From Clarireedia homoeocarpa (taxonomy: Eukaryota; Ascomycota; Leotiomycetes; Helotiales; Rutstroemiaceae): DNA of 64,000 bases. Shown in pieces: positions 40,634-52,711 of the stretch; positions within the stretch are counted from its first letter, which is position 1; every line of letters starts with the position of its first letter. The position numbers were made by a program, and so were the translations under genes. The notes beneath the pieces were generated by a model. It searched no databases and was not told where the DNA came from. It saw only the letters and a program-made list of their open reading frames with translations. The stretch is from the NCBI GenBank assembly GCA_001465935.1, contig LNKV01000027.1, positions 682,001 through 746,000 of the forward strand, written 5' to 3'.

Positions 40634-41384
40634 TCCTGATAGTCCAAAGGCACACCACGCAAACTTCACCACCGATGTGAAGGCTAGCAAGAAGAAGCAA
40701 TGCAATGCGCTCGGATTGGTTGAGTATTGGTCAGCTAGGACTGGCATCTACATGGAACTTGGAACCGAGCAGCAAGCCTGCAGAAAAAGGAATCCTAGCT
40801 GTAGATAGCTGTGTAACAAGGAGAAAGTACTGCGGAAACGTCAACAGTACCCAATCAAACCCCCCCCTGTCCGCCACCCCCCAGCCGAAAGAAGAGATCA
40901 AGGCGGGGTAGAGTATGGATATTCCATGTCCGGCAAAACGGAACCCTCTCAGAACTCGGCTGGGCATCTGCATCTGCCCAGATTCTATTCAATCGAAATA
41001 CCAAATTCCAACCGAAAATGCGTTTTCAGGCCTGTGTATGGAAACTCTGTGCTCGGGATAGTTCTAGTCTCCAGACGTAGCCTTCGTGCGAGAGGAGGGC
41101 ATCCGCTGATATCAATATCGGATCCTGGGTTGTTGCGATAAAGGCGTCGCCTGCACGTTGCATTGCAGGGTGACATCCTGCGATAAATACTCCACCTCCC
41201 AATTGCCCGGACTTCTATGACCTTGTTTGATTGATAGTCATCGCTGTCTCGTTAATTTAGGTTTCAAACTTTTCTTTTTATATTTTCTGGTCCGGGTCCT
41301 TTGGGTACAAGTGGATACTCGTTCAAGGTCTTAATTGATCGTCGTTAGCCACAACCGCAACCGCAACCACAACCATTAACGAAG
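40634..41384. other. Spacer / MFS promoter region
   Basis: No gene supported. The leader just before 41385 carries three to four CAACCGCAACCGCAACC-type repeats. The short frames on both strands have no resemblance to known families. Confidence 0.5.
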
Positions 41385-42988
41385 ATGGCGGAAGAAATTA
41401 CTGCTAAGACGCCTCAAATGGACGAGAAACAGTCGATAGCGGCGAGTAGCTATGGTATTGCAGTTTCCGGCCCGTCGCGATTTGACAAGAAGCTGCAGAT
41501 GAAGCTTGATCTTCACTTGCTGACGCCTATGTTGTTCTTGAACTTCTTATCGCTCATGGGAAGAATGAATATTGGTGCCGCCATGGTACAGAAACTGCCG
41601 CACGATTTGAAGATGGATGCCATGAAGGTCTTCATCTCCATTTCGATTCCTTTGGTGCCATTGATTTTGCTCGAGGTGCCGAGCAATCTTCTCATGCGTC
41701 TGCTGGAGAGAAAGTACAACTTCTCTTACATGAGATATTTGTCCGTCGTAACTGCGCTTCTTGGTACGTACACTTTAACACCATACACTTATAAGACACT
41801 TCCGCATCTAACAGCAAATGCCAGGTCTGGTTACATTGGGACAAGGTTTCGATAAATCGTATTCGGCACTCTTGGCGACTCGGTTCTTGGTTGGTATCTT
41901 CGACTCCGGACTCATTCCCGGATGTGTGTTTGTCTGTTCCTTGTACTACCCAGCAGTTCATCTCCAATGGAGAGTGAGCATGCTCATGGTTGCCAACATT
42001 TCCGCAAATATTGTATCGAACATTCTTGCATTTGCGATCGCACATATCCATAGCGACAATGGATACCACGGATGGCGATGGTAAGTTACCCAATCTCTGC
42101 TTGCGCACCGCATGTTTTCCAAAATAGCATCGTGTACCAACAATATAATTCAGGATCTTCATTGTTGAAGGATGTTTGACCATGGCCATCGGTCTTATCT
42201 GTTGCTACTCGAACATCAGCCGTCCTGAAACCGCTTCCTTTCTCGACGACGAAGAGAAGGAAATCATCGCCACTGAAGTTGAAGCCCGCACAACTACCGT
42301 TGGCGTTGTCGCTGAATGGAAGATTTTCTTCAGCAATATTCTTAACTACGTCTGGGCCGCCTGCTACGTTCTCACCTGCGCCACCACTTACTCCGTTGCT
42401 ATTTTCGCGCCATCTTTCGTGCAAGCCTTCCACCCTCACTACACCATTCCCGAGGTCCAAGGCCAAGTCGTCCCTATTTTTATTGTCTCAGCCGTTACCT
42501 GTCTCCTCGCCGCATGGGGTGCCGATAGAATGAACCACCGCGCAGGCTTCGCAATCATAGGTTACCTCGTCACCGCCATCGGCTTCATCATTCTTCGCCA
42601 GCCAAAGGATCTTCAGCCACACGTCTCCATGCTTGGTCTCTACTTCGTCAGTATTGGGACATTTGCTTCACTTCCCATGCTCTGGAGTTTAACACTTATC
42701 AACTCCTCCACTCCGTTCCAAAGAGCAATTGGATGCGGTTTCGTCGTCGGTATTGGAAATGTCGGTGGTTTCGTCTCAGCTTGGCTCTTCAAATCCAGCC
42801 AGGGTCCGCATTACAGAGCTGGTATGACTGATTCGCTGATCATGACGCTCGTTTGTGTCGCGTTGATTGCTTTTGCCTGGGTCTACATAATTTTGGCTAA
42901 CAAGAAAGCGGATGAAAAGGGAGATGCAGCGAGTTCTAGGTCGTCAATCGAAGGAGATGGTTCGACTGTGAAGAGATATATAGCGTGA
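41385..42988 (+). CDS. MFS transporter, anion:cation symporter type
   Basis: A twelve-helix major facilitator of the allantoate/nicotinate-permease (Dal5/Tna1-like) group, which imports small organic anions across the plasma membrane. Three exons (41385-41763, 41825-42080, 42154-42988) give 489 aa. The frame is continuous across both introns. Family features: the start of helix 1 as DLHLLTPMLFLNFLSLMGRMNIGAA, LEVPSNLLMRLLERK in helix 3, TRFLVGIFDSGLIPGC in helix 4, GWRWIFIVEGCLT at helix 6, the long central loop with DDEEKEIIATEVEART, and NVGGFVSAWLF with a short polar C-terminus. The start MAEEITAK has a good leader (AACGAAGATGG). The substrate is not predictable. It lies between the aromatic monooxygenase-like gene and the broken tannase-family gene, which would suit uptake of an aromatic acid. 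Confidence 0.88.
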
Positions 42989-44211
42989 TCTGTGTTTATT
43001 TGTTTTTGTATTTTGCTGTACTTTAGATAGATTTAGAGGTCAATCCAGTAACCAAGACCCTGTTTGATATATTTCTCCAGATTTCAAATGCCGACTCTTG
43101 AGAGTGAGAGTGAGAGTGAGAGTAGACATGATTGCAATAGCTGTGAGCTTTCTATCAAAAACTCCTAGGATTAAGATATTGGCTACTGATAGAAATGTAA
43201 ATCATTAAGGCTAATCGATGATAGTCGTTTACGCGGAACGTTTAAGGGTTTCTGGAGAGTCATTTTCGAGTTGCCACTCATACATTAGAATATAATACAA
43301 AACTTGTCCTGTAGCTCGGAGTTTGTGAATGGCTTGCTGTAATTGTCGGTAGACTTGTTGCTAAGTAGAGGTAGACAGTCACGTGTTCTAAAAGGCCCGT
43401 TAAAAGCCGAATTTTCCCATCCGATGGGTCATCTCTTTGTGCACGAGCAGCAACGTCGACAAGATTTGGTTGACCAGAAAAACTACGATGTTATTTTGCA
43501 TCCCCAGGTTTCCCCTGTAACAGTTCGACGGTGTTGTGGGGTACTGTACTTAGCTCGCGACGATCTCTTGTGGGGATCTCCACAAAAGGGAAATGGAGAA
43601 GTGCGTGCGGATGCGAATCAGTGTTTTGTGGAGATCATTGCGGTAGAACGGGCTGGCCCGCAAGCATCATATGTAGGTGATATTTCAGGAGCGCAAGTCC
43701 ATGTCTGATAGCTTGTTTACTCTCAGGACCGAGCATTCTCGTATTTGCCCCTTGAAGATCAGTCAAGCTGATTTAGCATAGAGATACTCTCAGACTTACC
43801 TCACGCGGGCACAACTCACCATCCCCTCGGACAACTATTCACGGCTGATTCGGCAATCTCAAAGTTGAATGGACTGCCATTATCGGTATAGATCTAAGAC
43901 CAAAGCACATCTACGTCTTGGCGCTTCCTGGTAATATGTTGATTGGTTGTGACCACTTTCTAGGCATTGTTCCTGCGTCCCATCCGGAACTCATTCGCCG
44001 TCGCCTGCTCATTGAAGCCCATGATCCTATCTACCAGTATGGGAGATATCTTCATCTAACATGATGAGCCTTAAGAGAAAGCCATAATATAAATATGGAG
44101 ACCATTACTATTCAAACACTAACCCCACAGCCATTACTTTATCTCCAATGGAGGAGCGGCTCAGAAAAGCTCCCAGAATGAAATTCTTTTCGCGAGTACT
44201 TCCTATGCTTG
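42989..44211. other. 1.2-kb spacer upstream of the tannase pseudogene
   Basis: A GAGAGT repeat lies near 43100-43125. The frame 43343-43708 has no resemblance. The missing N-terminal third of the tannase-like gene should lie here if still present, but I could not find it, so it is probably eroded. Confidence 0.45.
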
Positions 44212-45541
44212 TAAGCATTGCCAAACAATTGGAACGGAAGGTTTCTGTATGTGCCTATGATTTTATTCATCGTTGTCTACATCATTAACACTAACAGAAC
44301 TGTAGGAAACGGAGGATTTGCTGGAAGTATCAGCTGGTCATCAGTGGTAGGCGGTTTCATTACATTTAACTCACTGGGTGCTAATATGTCACCATCAGAT
44401 TGATGGTATGTGGTATGGGTTTGCTTCTATCTCCACCGATACCGGCCATGAAAGTTCTGGGGCCACTTGGGCGTACAAAAATCCCGAAGCTCTCGCCAAC
44501 TGAGGATATCATGCTATGCACGATACAGTCCTTAAGGGCAAGTCTATTACCCAAGGATATTATGGAAACAACATTTCCTACAGCTACCACCGAGGATGTT
44601 TGGCTGGTGGAAAATAAGGTCTCAAAGAAGCTGAGATGTTCCCTGATGATTTTGATGGCATCCTCGCAGGAGCACCTGCATGGTGGACCATTCATCTACA
44701 ATTATGGAACATGATAGTAGGAATATGGGACGCCCCTTCCAATTCATCGCATTACATTCCACAATCAATGTTCAATTTCCTTGCCGATGAAGTTATCAAG
44801 CAGTGCGATGCTCAAGGCAGTGTCAAAGATCGCATTGTGATGAAGCCGCAGAGTTGTACTTTCATACTGGAAAAGATCCTTTGTGCTCAACACATGCTTG
44901 GACTTGGCTCAAATTGGACATACCATGATCGGAACCCCGATGTCATCGCTCTATCTGACAAGATTAACTCTGGAAATGCGACAGCAGATAATTTCGACCT
45001 TTCACGTTTCTACAGCAAAGGCGGTAAGCTGCTTCATTACCATGGATTATCAGACCGGTCCATCGCTACAGGATCGAGTATCTACTTCTATAATCATGTC
45101 ACTCAGACTCTGCAGCCTTAGGGTATTGACCTTGATGACTTCTATCGCTTCTACCTGATTCCTGGCATGGAGTAAGCGATTACTTGTGAAGTTTTTTCGC
45201 CCATTCACTGACCTCTTACTACAAATTACTCCAGTACTTATTCAGGCATGAACGCACCATGGGTGATCGGCGGCGATGGACAAGCTAGCGGTCTCAGCAA
45301 GACTTCGCATGGTGTACCGGGTTTTCAAGACGCGAAACATGACGTTCTTGCAATGATGGTATGGGTAGAGAATGATATTGCGCTGACCTATATCATCGCA
45401 ACAAAGTACGCAGATAATAAAAATTCGGCAGGAGGCGTGCTAAGACAGAGGCCTATATGTGTGTATCCGGGTCATGTAGTATATGATGGTACAAGTGATA
45501 TCAATGCGCCAGAGAGCTGGAGCTGTCAGTCGTTGTACTGA
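44212..45541 (+). pseudogene. Tannase/feruloyl esterase family, inactivated
   Basis: Family segments run in order: LPNNWNGRFL, (intron 44254-44299) TVGNGGFAGSISW, YGFASISTDTGHESSGATWAYKNPEA, GYHAMHDTVLKGKS, GYYGNNISYSY, EAEMFPDDFDGILAGAPAWW, GLSDRSIATGSS, NAPWVIGGDGQAS and a normal C-terminus. The frame is broken by TGA after PEALAN (where the family has Trp), TAA after GGK (family Gln), and TAG after TLQP. The nucleophile motif GCSxGG reads GCLAGG, Ser to Leu (TCG to TTG). The catalytic-His region GMGHC reads GMDTY, so Ser and His of the triad are both gone. The Trp, Gln and Ser changes fit C-to-T or G-to-A. The N-terminus and signal peptide are not found. Such enzymes release phenolic acids from plant esters. 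Confidence 0.85.
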
Positions 45542-45820
45542 CGAGGAAGTTCCTTCCCTGAATTATTGCTGCAGTCAAGAGTGAGAAGTCGTCGATTTGG
45601 GCTCCTAACCGGCTCCTTCCGCAACAACTGAACGGCAAAGAGTGAAGTGATATTGAATTTTTTGTTGTGAGTTCAATGATACAAATTCATAACATCTCTA
45701 CCACACTCAACACAATCGTATAATCTTCAAATTTTGCATAGTTGCTTCTCAATTCTCAACTCAATTACCCATCATTGCAGTACCTTTTTGCTATTCATCT
45801 TTACCTTTCCAAAGGCAGAA

Positions 45821-46930
45821 ATGCCATTCTGTCCCATAAACGTCGCTGAGCTTCCAATAACTTATCACCCAAAAACTCCCCATGTGCTTCAACCTGGTGA
45901 GTGGCATCCAGATGACGAAGATCGATGCAATTGTGCGCTGGACGGATTAGTTACATGTGAGTATTCACTGTCTGCACAAACGTCAAGATGTTATGTTACG
46001 GCGGACACCTACTGATGATACATTGTCAGTTCTCTGGCACCTCGATCCTCGTCTCTTAACCCAATTTCTTAACCGCCGTCTTCCCTTTTTCTTATTCCGC
46101 ACCCTCCTCTACGACAATGACAGTGGCCCTGACGAATACTGCGAAGTCCTTCTCGTGCGGCAGAAAATGTCAGAAAGTGTCCACATCATTAAAGTATACT
46201 CTATCCACCACCAGGCTTCTCGAACTAACCCAACCAGATGCATTATAGACAATGGGGTCTCCTCAATGACGAATTCAGCGCCCACTTTCTCGCGGACGGG
46301 AGCCTCTTCCGCTTCGAACTACATGATTTAGACGAAAACGGGGCTTGCGCTGACACCGAACACTTTGAGGATCCGCAGAAGAGATTCGCGGCGGTTTACC
46401 ACGTGGACACGATGTTAGTCTTGGATCCAGGCCGGGCTATGGAACTGGGCAAGCGGAGCTTCACGTATTTTTTTGACGGGAAATGGGGAAGACCGGCTGA
46501 CTTGGTGGTGTGTCCACGGTTATACTCGAGACTGGATAAATCGCTTATGGCCTACTGGTGCGTACAAAGGGTGATCGTGGACGGAGTACTCGCAAAGCCA
46601 ATCGAGAAGGTAAGCTGTCTTCTTGTTCATTCTTGAACGTGCGGAGCCGCATCATCACTTGCATGTTTCATGTTTTGCTGCTTCCTAGTTCTGCACTTCC
46701 AGAACGTGCTCCCCACTTTTCCCCACCATTTCCCTTTAATCTTTCCAAGCCGAAGAGTTACTGACGTTTCAAATCCTCTAAAGGCTACTTGTGCTCAGAA
46801 AATATCGCTGGGGCGCATCTGTGTTTGTCAACCTCCAGCAATGAGGGCTGCTGTCCAGAGATGGATTGAGAAGAGAGTAGCGGGATTTCTTAAGAATGAA
46901 AAGAAACCGATCCGTCTATGCGAACGCTGA
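45821..46930 (+). CDS. Unrecognised four-exon protein (272 aa)
   Basis: I do not recognise the family. Four exons (45821-45956, 46030-46193, 46238-46609, 46784-46930) close in frame. The introns are 73, 44 and 174 nt. Donors are GTGAGT, GTATAC and GTAAGC, with ACTAAC before the second acceptor. The protein begins MPFCPINVAELPITYHP. It contains DPRLLTQFLNRRLPFFLFRTLLYDND, then QWGLLNDEFSAHFLADGSLFRF, VYHVDTMLVLDPGRAMELG and a basic C-terminus (QRWIEKRVAGFLKNEKK). Several short Cys-containing stretches (CNCALDG, CVCQPP) are present but no clear zinc motif. There is no signal peptide or membrane helix. The charge pattern and absence of low complexity suggest a folded intracellular protein. Confidence 0.65.
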
Positions 46931-48017
46931 ATGGTCTTACGGAGTAAGTCGATAGCTGCCGTCGGGTAGGCCGGCAGATACACTGGGGTAGGAGATGTTT
47001 CCTATATCATCTTTAGGGAGGGCTAGCTAGAAATGTACTATGCCGTCCCTCCTCTACTTTTGGATAAACAAATAAAAATACGTCGCGTTTTGCTGACTCT
47101 CGTATAAGAAAGTGGAAACGTCTGATCCTAACTTAATCTTTTATTTTGAACCCACTTAATTGGTTCTTGTGTCTCGTCTAGATTCCGAGCGCTTGGGAAA
47201 TTATCCATCCACTGTGGGGACGACAGCGGGGATAAAGTTGTCCAAGCACAGCACTATCTTGTTAGGCTTAGCTGATGTTGGGGCGGAAGCTTGACCTTAT
47301 CGGCGATGTCCCCGTCCCATCAAACTTGCACGGATGATCTCGTTCCCGTCATTCCTATTTCGTCGAAAACGGGACATGTTCTACAGTACCGACGGGCTGC
47401 CGGGAAATTTCTCGTGAGCCTTGAGTGTTTCTTCCCAACTAAGTCTCCATGGATACCTTTCTTGGGAACTTTTGGACAGCTTTTCCTCCCACTCATCAAT
47501 ATATCCAGACCTGCTTAGACCCCATTTGGCTCGTTACTCGTCAGTTGTGGATATCACCCGTGCAGTTCCCATCAACATGCGACGAACCCCTGGCGGGATT
47601 ACCCAGATAGGTAAAGTCAAACGGGAATTACTTACGCGAAAAGCCATCTCGGCCGTAAAGAAATCACATCTGCTAGACGACAATAGGAAAAACAGCCATA
47701 TTAATTGGGCAGGGCAGATCCGGCTCTGATATCCCAAGGCCGGGTGAAAAGGTGCAAGCAAGTATTTCGTAATTGCGAAAATAATGGGGACATCTCGTGT
47801 ACCTGCAATTAGATATGTCTAGATTGTTTCATCTCCAGTTTTTCTCTTTTCTGGAATTTCCTGGAGTTTCTCGACTTGACCTCTCTTGATTCCTAGCATG
47901 CTATTCCAACTAATCGTCATTCTTTCATCACATCATCGTTGAGCTCTGGAACGACATCTAGAGTCTCGTGCGAGTTCTTTTGTTCAGACCCGCTCGTGCA
48001 GCGGCATAATGTAAATC
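46931..48017. other. 1.1-kb spacer, no gene seen
   Basis: Short frames on both strands (for example 47291-47518, 47421-47729, 47534-47761) overlap each other and show no family resemblance. The promoter of the next rhodopsin-domain gene should lie at the right end. Confidence 0.5.
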
Positions 48018-49232
48018 ATGAGTTCGACGCGTGCTGTACACCATTTCGTTTCTCCTCAGAAAGAAGTCAATGCCGGATTGTGGAGTTTGTTCGCCGGTAC
48101 GACGGTTTTCCTTGGTCTTCGAATCTATTGTAAACTGAGACGGGGCGGTCTTTGGTGGGATGATTACATTCTTTTCGCCTCTTGGGTGAGTAAAACTTCA
48201 AAATCTTATTTGTCGAATGGGCTTAACTAATGCTTGTCCCAGGCGGTTCTGCTGGCTACAGACACACTTATTTCGTACGAGTTTGCAACGGGCTATGTGG
48301 TGAAGACTTGGAATGACCGGATGCTGATTCTGGTCTCGATATCATCATGTCTTACCACCGCGGGTCAGGCATGGAGTAAAACGGCGTTTGCGGTCACTCT
48401 GCTGAGAATGACCAACTGGTGGCAGAGGGCTATCTGCTGGGCTATCATCATTATTCTAAATGTTATCTTGGTACTGAAGGTCTTTGTTGATTTCGCAAAG
48501 TACTGTGGCAAACCGGCAAACCAGAATTGGTGGAGAATGTCTGGCTTTTGCATTGATTATGAACCAGTGCAGAATATCAAGCAAGCTGGGAATAGTAAGT
48601 GCAGCATTGAGAAGAGATGGGAATTGCTTGCTGACGCTGCCGATCTAGTCTTTAACATTGTCGCTGACTTCGTTCTCGCCCTCTTCCCATGGATGGTTAC
48701 ATGGAAGCTGAAGATAAGCAAAAAGGAGAAGATTGCTTTGTGTGTTACCATGAGTCTTGGTATCGTGTGAGTTGGTCCATTCTCCCCATTTGTGAATACA
48801 ATCTAACCCTCAACAGAGTCGCCATAATCTCAGCGATTAGGACAGCATGGATGGTCAACCCAAAAATCAACGCCTATAACGACTACTACTTTTGTAAGTC
48901 GAGATATGTAGCACAGCTGCCCAGTCTTCTAACAGTTTCTAGGGCGTCAAGGTCTATCTATGGTTTGGTACTCATCCGAGGTCGCCGGAACCATCATGGT
49001 ACAATGTGTACCCGTCATGCGACCTCTCGTGCAAGAAATGCACACGTCATTAACATCAGCCAAGCTTGATGGCGACACGAAACGCAGAACGATCACCCTT
49101 AATAATCTCCAGAAGAAACAGCTTCGAGACATCGAAAGAGATGCTGATGATGACAAACTCGTCAGCACACAAACGGGTAGTATGGATGATTTCATTCTGA
49201 CCGACGCACATACTGTCGGTGTGGCTCGTTGA
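48018..49232 (+). CDS. PTH11-like rhodopsin-domain membrane protein (3)
   Basis: The third seven-helix rhodopsin-domain protein. Five exons (48018-48185, 48243-48594, 48649-48766, 48817-48893, 48943-49232) give 334 aa. Hallmarks: GLWSLFAGTTVFLGLRIYCK then the WWDDY motif, TTAGQAWSKTAFAVTLLRM, WAIIIILNVILVLKVFV, the third-loop Cys segment with WWRMSGFCIDYE, NIFNIVADFVLALFPWMVTW, and WYSSEVAGTIMVQCVPVMRPL at the end of the domain. The 54-nt intron at 48595-48648 lacks stops in one frame, but splicing it restores the family sequence at the start of helix 5. The polar C-terminal tail is short and rich in Asp, Lys and Arg. It belongs to a different subgroup from the proteins at 29248 and 39194, so it is not a recent tandem copy. 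Confidence 0.87.
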
Positions 49233-50094
49233 GCGACAGATATCGGCTTGTGAGAAATACGGAGTAGCTGGGTCCCATGGCGGCTGGGTTAGGAAAAGGT
49301 CTTGGGCGCAATTTGGGCTGGGAGGAATAATCTTTGGGTTGGAGCTGGTGGATGGAATTTATTTATACATGTACATTATCGAAAGCAGGAAACTGCTCTA
49401 CCACGCCTTGTGCTGCAACTATCACCTTTCATTATCTTCCCTAGCGCTGCTCGGATCCAAGGTCACCGACAGTTATATTACCAAGACAGGATTTGTCCCT
49501 CGGGCATTTGTGATGATCTATTCAAGACATGCGAGGCCACATAAGCAAGTCAACTTAGAGGGTTATTCGTATGAGGCTGAGGCTGTGGGAAAGCAGGTGG
49601 ACATATTCGATTTCAAAGTATGTATGCCACCAGATGTCGGTAAACATAAAGTTGTGTAATTTCAAGATACTTTATAATAGCATCTGTGGGTAGACCCGGT
49701 ACGTAGCCACAAACGTCACTCTTCTTTATGGGAACGTCTGGCTAATTGTACTAACTATAGACAGCTACGAAAACTATTTATATGGAAAACTCTGCGAAAG
49801 AGTTTTCAGCCGAGTCTAAGCGAGTCAAAGCGAACTAATAGTTGATGACCATTCTCCCAGTCCTCATTTCCACCATTCCCAATTTCCACCATTCCTAACA
49901 GCATCTATGGAAGATCATCGAGGTTGTCCTGTTTATTGTAGATTCTACCTCGGATGTTTAAGGCGACCAAAGTTCTGTCGCGTGGCTGTTGTCTGTGTGG
50001 CTAGTGTGGCACCTCAGTGGGTAATTTTATACTCAGCACTGAAGTAAGCAATTGCGCTTCAATCTGTTTCTTGCCACATAAACAAAGAAAAAAA
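49233..50094. other. Spacer, no gene seen
   Basis: The frame 49219-49659 overlaps the end of the rhodopsin-domain gene and has no family resemblance. The rest is leader and promoter for the 2EXR gene. Confidence 0.5.
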
Positions 50095-51278
50095 ATGCTC
50101 ACCACTATCAAAACATTCCCTCTATTCAATGCCTTTCCGAAAGACATTCGGCTTCTCATCTGGGAGTTCTCCCTTCCAGAGCCCAGAATTGTTCACGTAA
50201 GGCAAGCAGAAACGAGCATCGGAAGAGTCGAGCACGACGGCTACTATGTGCCAGCATGGGTCATGAGATCTTACTGCCCTCTTCCATCTATACTACATGT
50301 AAATACTGAGGCTCGCGAAATCGCCTCACGCTTCTACACACCAGCTTTTCGTTGTAGCTTTCCGATATCAAAAGACGCTCCATATATATGGTTTGATTTC
50401 GACCGAGATATTTTCTATCTAACGAAGGAAACATTCCACGCCATACATGGTTGCTTTGAATACTCTGCTAGCAATGGCATCAAAGACCTACCCCCGGCTG
50501 ATATATGCCGAGTTAAAAATCTTGCAATTTCTTCAAAGAATTGGCGGTACCGGGCGCAGCTTACATGGCTCTCGAACATTCTCCAAATACTTGGAGGTGT
50601 GGAGAACTTGACTATATGCACCAGCCAGGTTTTGAGTGTCATTCATTGGTCTCGCGGTAATAAAGCCGCTGTTTGGGATCTGAGGACTTGGGACGCTGAT
50701 GAGGATGCTCAAATTGATGTACGACGCTGTATAAAGAAGTACGACCCAGAACAAGACAGCTTGCACCCAAGGCTAGCATTAGGAAAAGTTCCTTGTGTAG
50801 AATATTCAAAAATCTATCTGGAGGATCTTCGAGATGAGATGGATGATATTGATTTACATCACGAGACTATAACTTCTTTGGAGGCTGGAAACGGGGGTTT
50901 AATTGTCGATGAGGTATTTTCGACCAAATCGCCATCACCATTTCATTGCTCACCAAATGTCTATAGATTCCCATCGATACCCCTGAAAATCATCACGCCA
51001 AGCAACAGGAAGCTGCTACTGATGAGAAGGCCGGCAATGACGACGAAAATGCTTGGGAGGACTACAATCCGTTCCCAGACTACATCGCCCAAAAAAGGAT
51101 CGCAGCACGCTTTCCAAAAATTCAATACAAAGTATTTCTTAGTGCGCGCTTGAAAGAAGCATTGGAGAGAGCCCGCAATGAGTATCATCTACGGATACAA
51201 CGGAATTTAGAGTCTCATAAAAAACATGATTTCCTACAGTGCCAATGCAGACGGAGGCCTCCGGGCCAAAGGGCATAG
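50095..51278 (+). CDS. 2EXR-domain protein
   Basis: A fungal protein of unknown biochemical role carrying the 2EXR domain, a large lineage-expanded family. Two exons (50095-50913, 50967-51278) give 376 aa. The start at 50095 follows an A-rich leader (AAAAAAATGC); the open frame upstream is not family-like. The domain begins at residue 8, FPLFNAFPKDIRLLIWEFSLPEPRIVHV, and continues with LPSILHVNTEAREIASRFY and WFDFDRDIFYL. The intron 50914-50966 (donor GTATTT, acceptor TCTATAG) must be removed. Read through, the frame gives an unlikely basic tail and stops at 51153. Spliced, it gives a charged tail with WEDYNPFPDYIAQKRIAARF and a long Arg/Glu helix (LKEALERARNEYHLRI), probably coiled-coil, ending in a Cys/Arg cluster. 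Confidence 0.83.
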
Positions 51279-52711
51279 AAAACCACCTTTGGTAAGACTG
51301 AGTGTCTTATCATTCTCCAAGTCGGATAAAACCTGATTGGGTCAACATCGCGAGCATCTTTTAGGTTCAATCCTGTGGTATAAACTAGTTGCTAGGATAT
51401 CTTGACCATGGAGATGATGAGCAGCCCTAAACATTACCATCAATCTGAATTACAACGCCAACGGCGCTTCACGGGATATCCCAAATAACAACTGAACTAG
51501 ACGCAAGGTTTCTTAGTGTTAACACCGTTCTTATCAGTATTCACATCTCTCACCTATGCTCTTTGCTCCCATGCCACTTGACGTCACCGACACCCAACTG
51601 TCGCAAACTTCCACGCAAACGATTGCCGTGAAGGTTTGATTTAACCCGCAGAATCTCCGCAATTATGTCTCTTATTGTTATCTTAACCTAGCTCGCCCCA
51701 CTCCTTTAAGTTTTGCACTGTTTCATTGTCAGGAATGTTGGTGTAAGCAGGAAGATCAGCTAGCTTGTAAATTGGGAAGATCAGCTAACTTGTAAAATTT
51801 GACTTTGATCGCTGCGGTAGCTAAGGACACTTGCTCATCTTCATATGCAGCATTCAACGTCAACCTCATCAATAATCTCGTCTCGTAGGTACAATATTCA
51901 GATAATTGGGTATTTTATGGACTGTAATTATGACTGGCGCCTGTTGTTGCTACGGCGGTTAATCTAGAGCGAAGAGTTTAGTCGCGCCTGCTTAAGAACG
52001 CGCAATTCAAAGAAGACAGTTGCATCAATTCGCTATCACTAGGTAGAAAATGGAAGGAGGAAGAATACGCGGTAATATTTCCGTGGCCCTCTATACAATT
52101 GGCCCCCTAAATGACGGCCCGTCTTCCGCTGAACCCCTTCGTATATTGCGCTGCCGGAATAAGTTAGTGAAGGAGGATCGCTAGGATGCTAACCCATGCC
52201 GCTTCCCGAGCCGCAGTGATGCGACAGGGGTTGGCCACGCGATCAGCACGTGCAGAACCAACACCGTCCGTGCTCAGAGGACTCTATTTGTCACAAAGCA
52301 TTTTGAATAACTGATGTAGCCGCCCAGAGCGAGGGGCAAAGCTTCTTTGAATCACACTCGAGATACCGAATACCCGCGGTAAGCTCGCAAGCTGCTGTAT
52401 TCAGCAGCACGGCATCGCTGTCGTCGATAACCTTGTTTCAACCCCCTGTGTGCTCCCCTGCTTCTAGAAGTATTCCTTCCGCGCTCCTTCTTATGAATAT
52501 GGCTATTTTGAGCCACCCCTAATAGCTGTGGGGTATTTGCGTTCGACTGAAATAGAGATGTTACGTCCCGCGTCAAACTCATGATTACTTTTCTACTTTT
52601 ATTTACTCATCCAAGGTTGGACTACATATTCGCAACGAGCAGAATCTTCGTATTCTTTCCCCATAGACATTCAATAGCTCTCTCACCTCAACACTACCTA
52701 CCATCATCATC
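51279..52711. other. 1.4-kb spacer, no gene seen
   Basis: A tandem duplication of GAAGATCAGCTARCTTGTAAA lies near 51751-51799. A minus-strand frame at 52352-52582 shows no family resemblance. Confidence 0.5.

Noticed and set aside
43343..43708. 121-residue frame upstream of the tannase pseudogene, as its possible N-terminus
   Set aside because: It shows none of the tannase N-terminal motifs and no signal peptide, and does not connect in frame to 44212.
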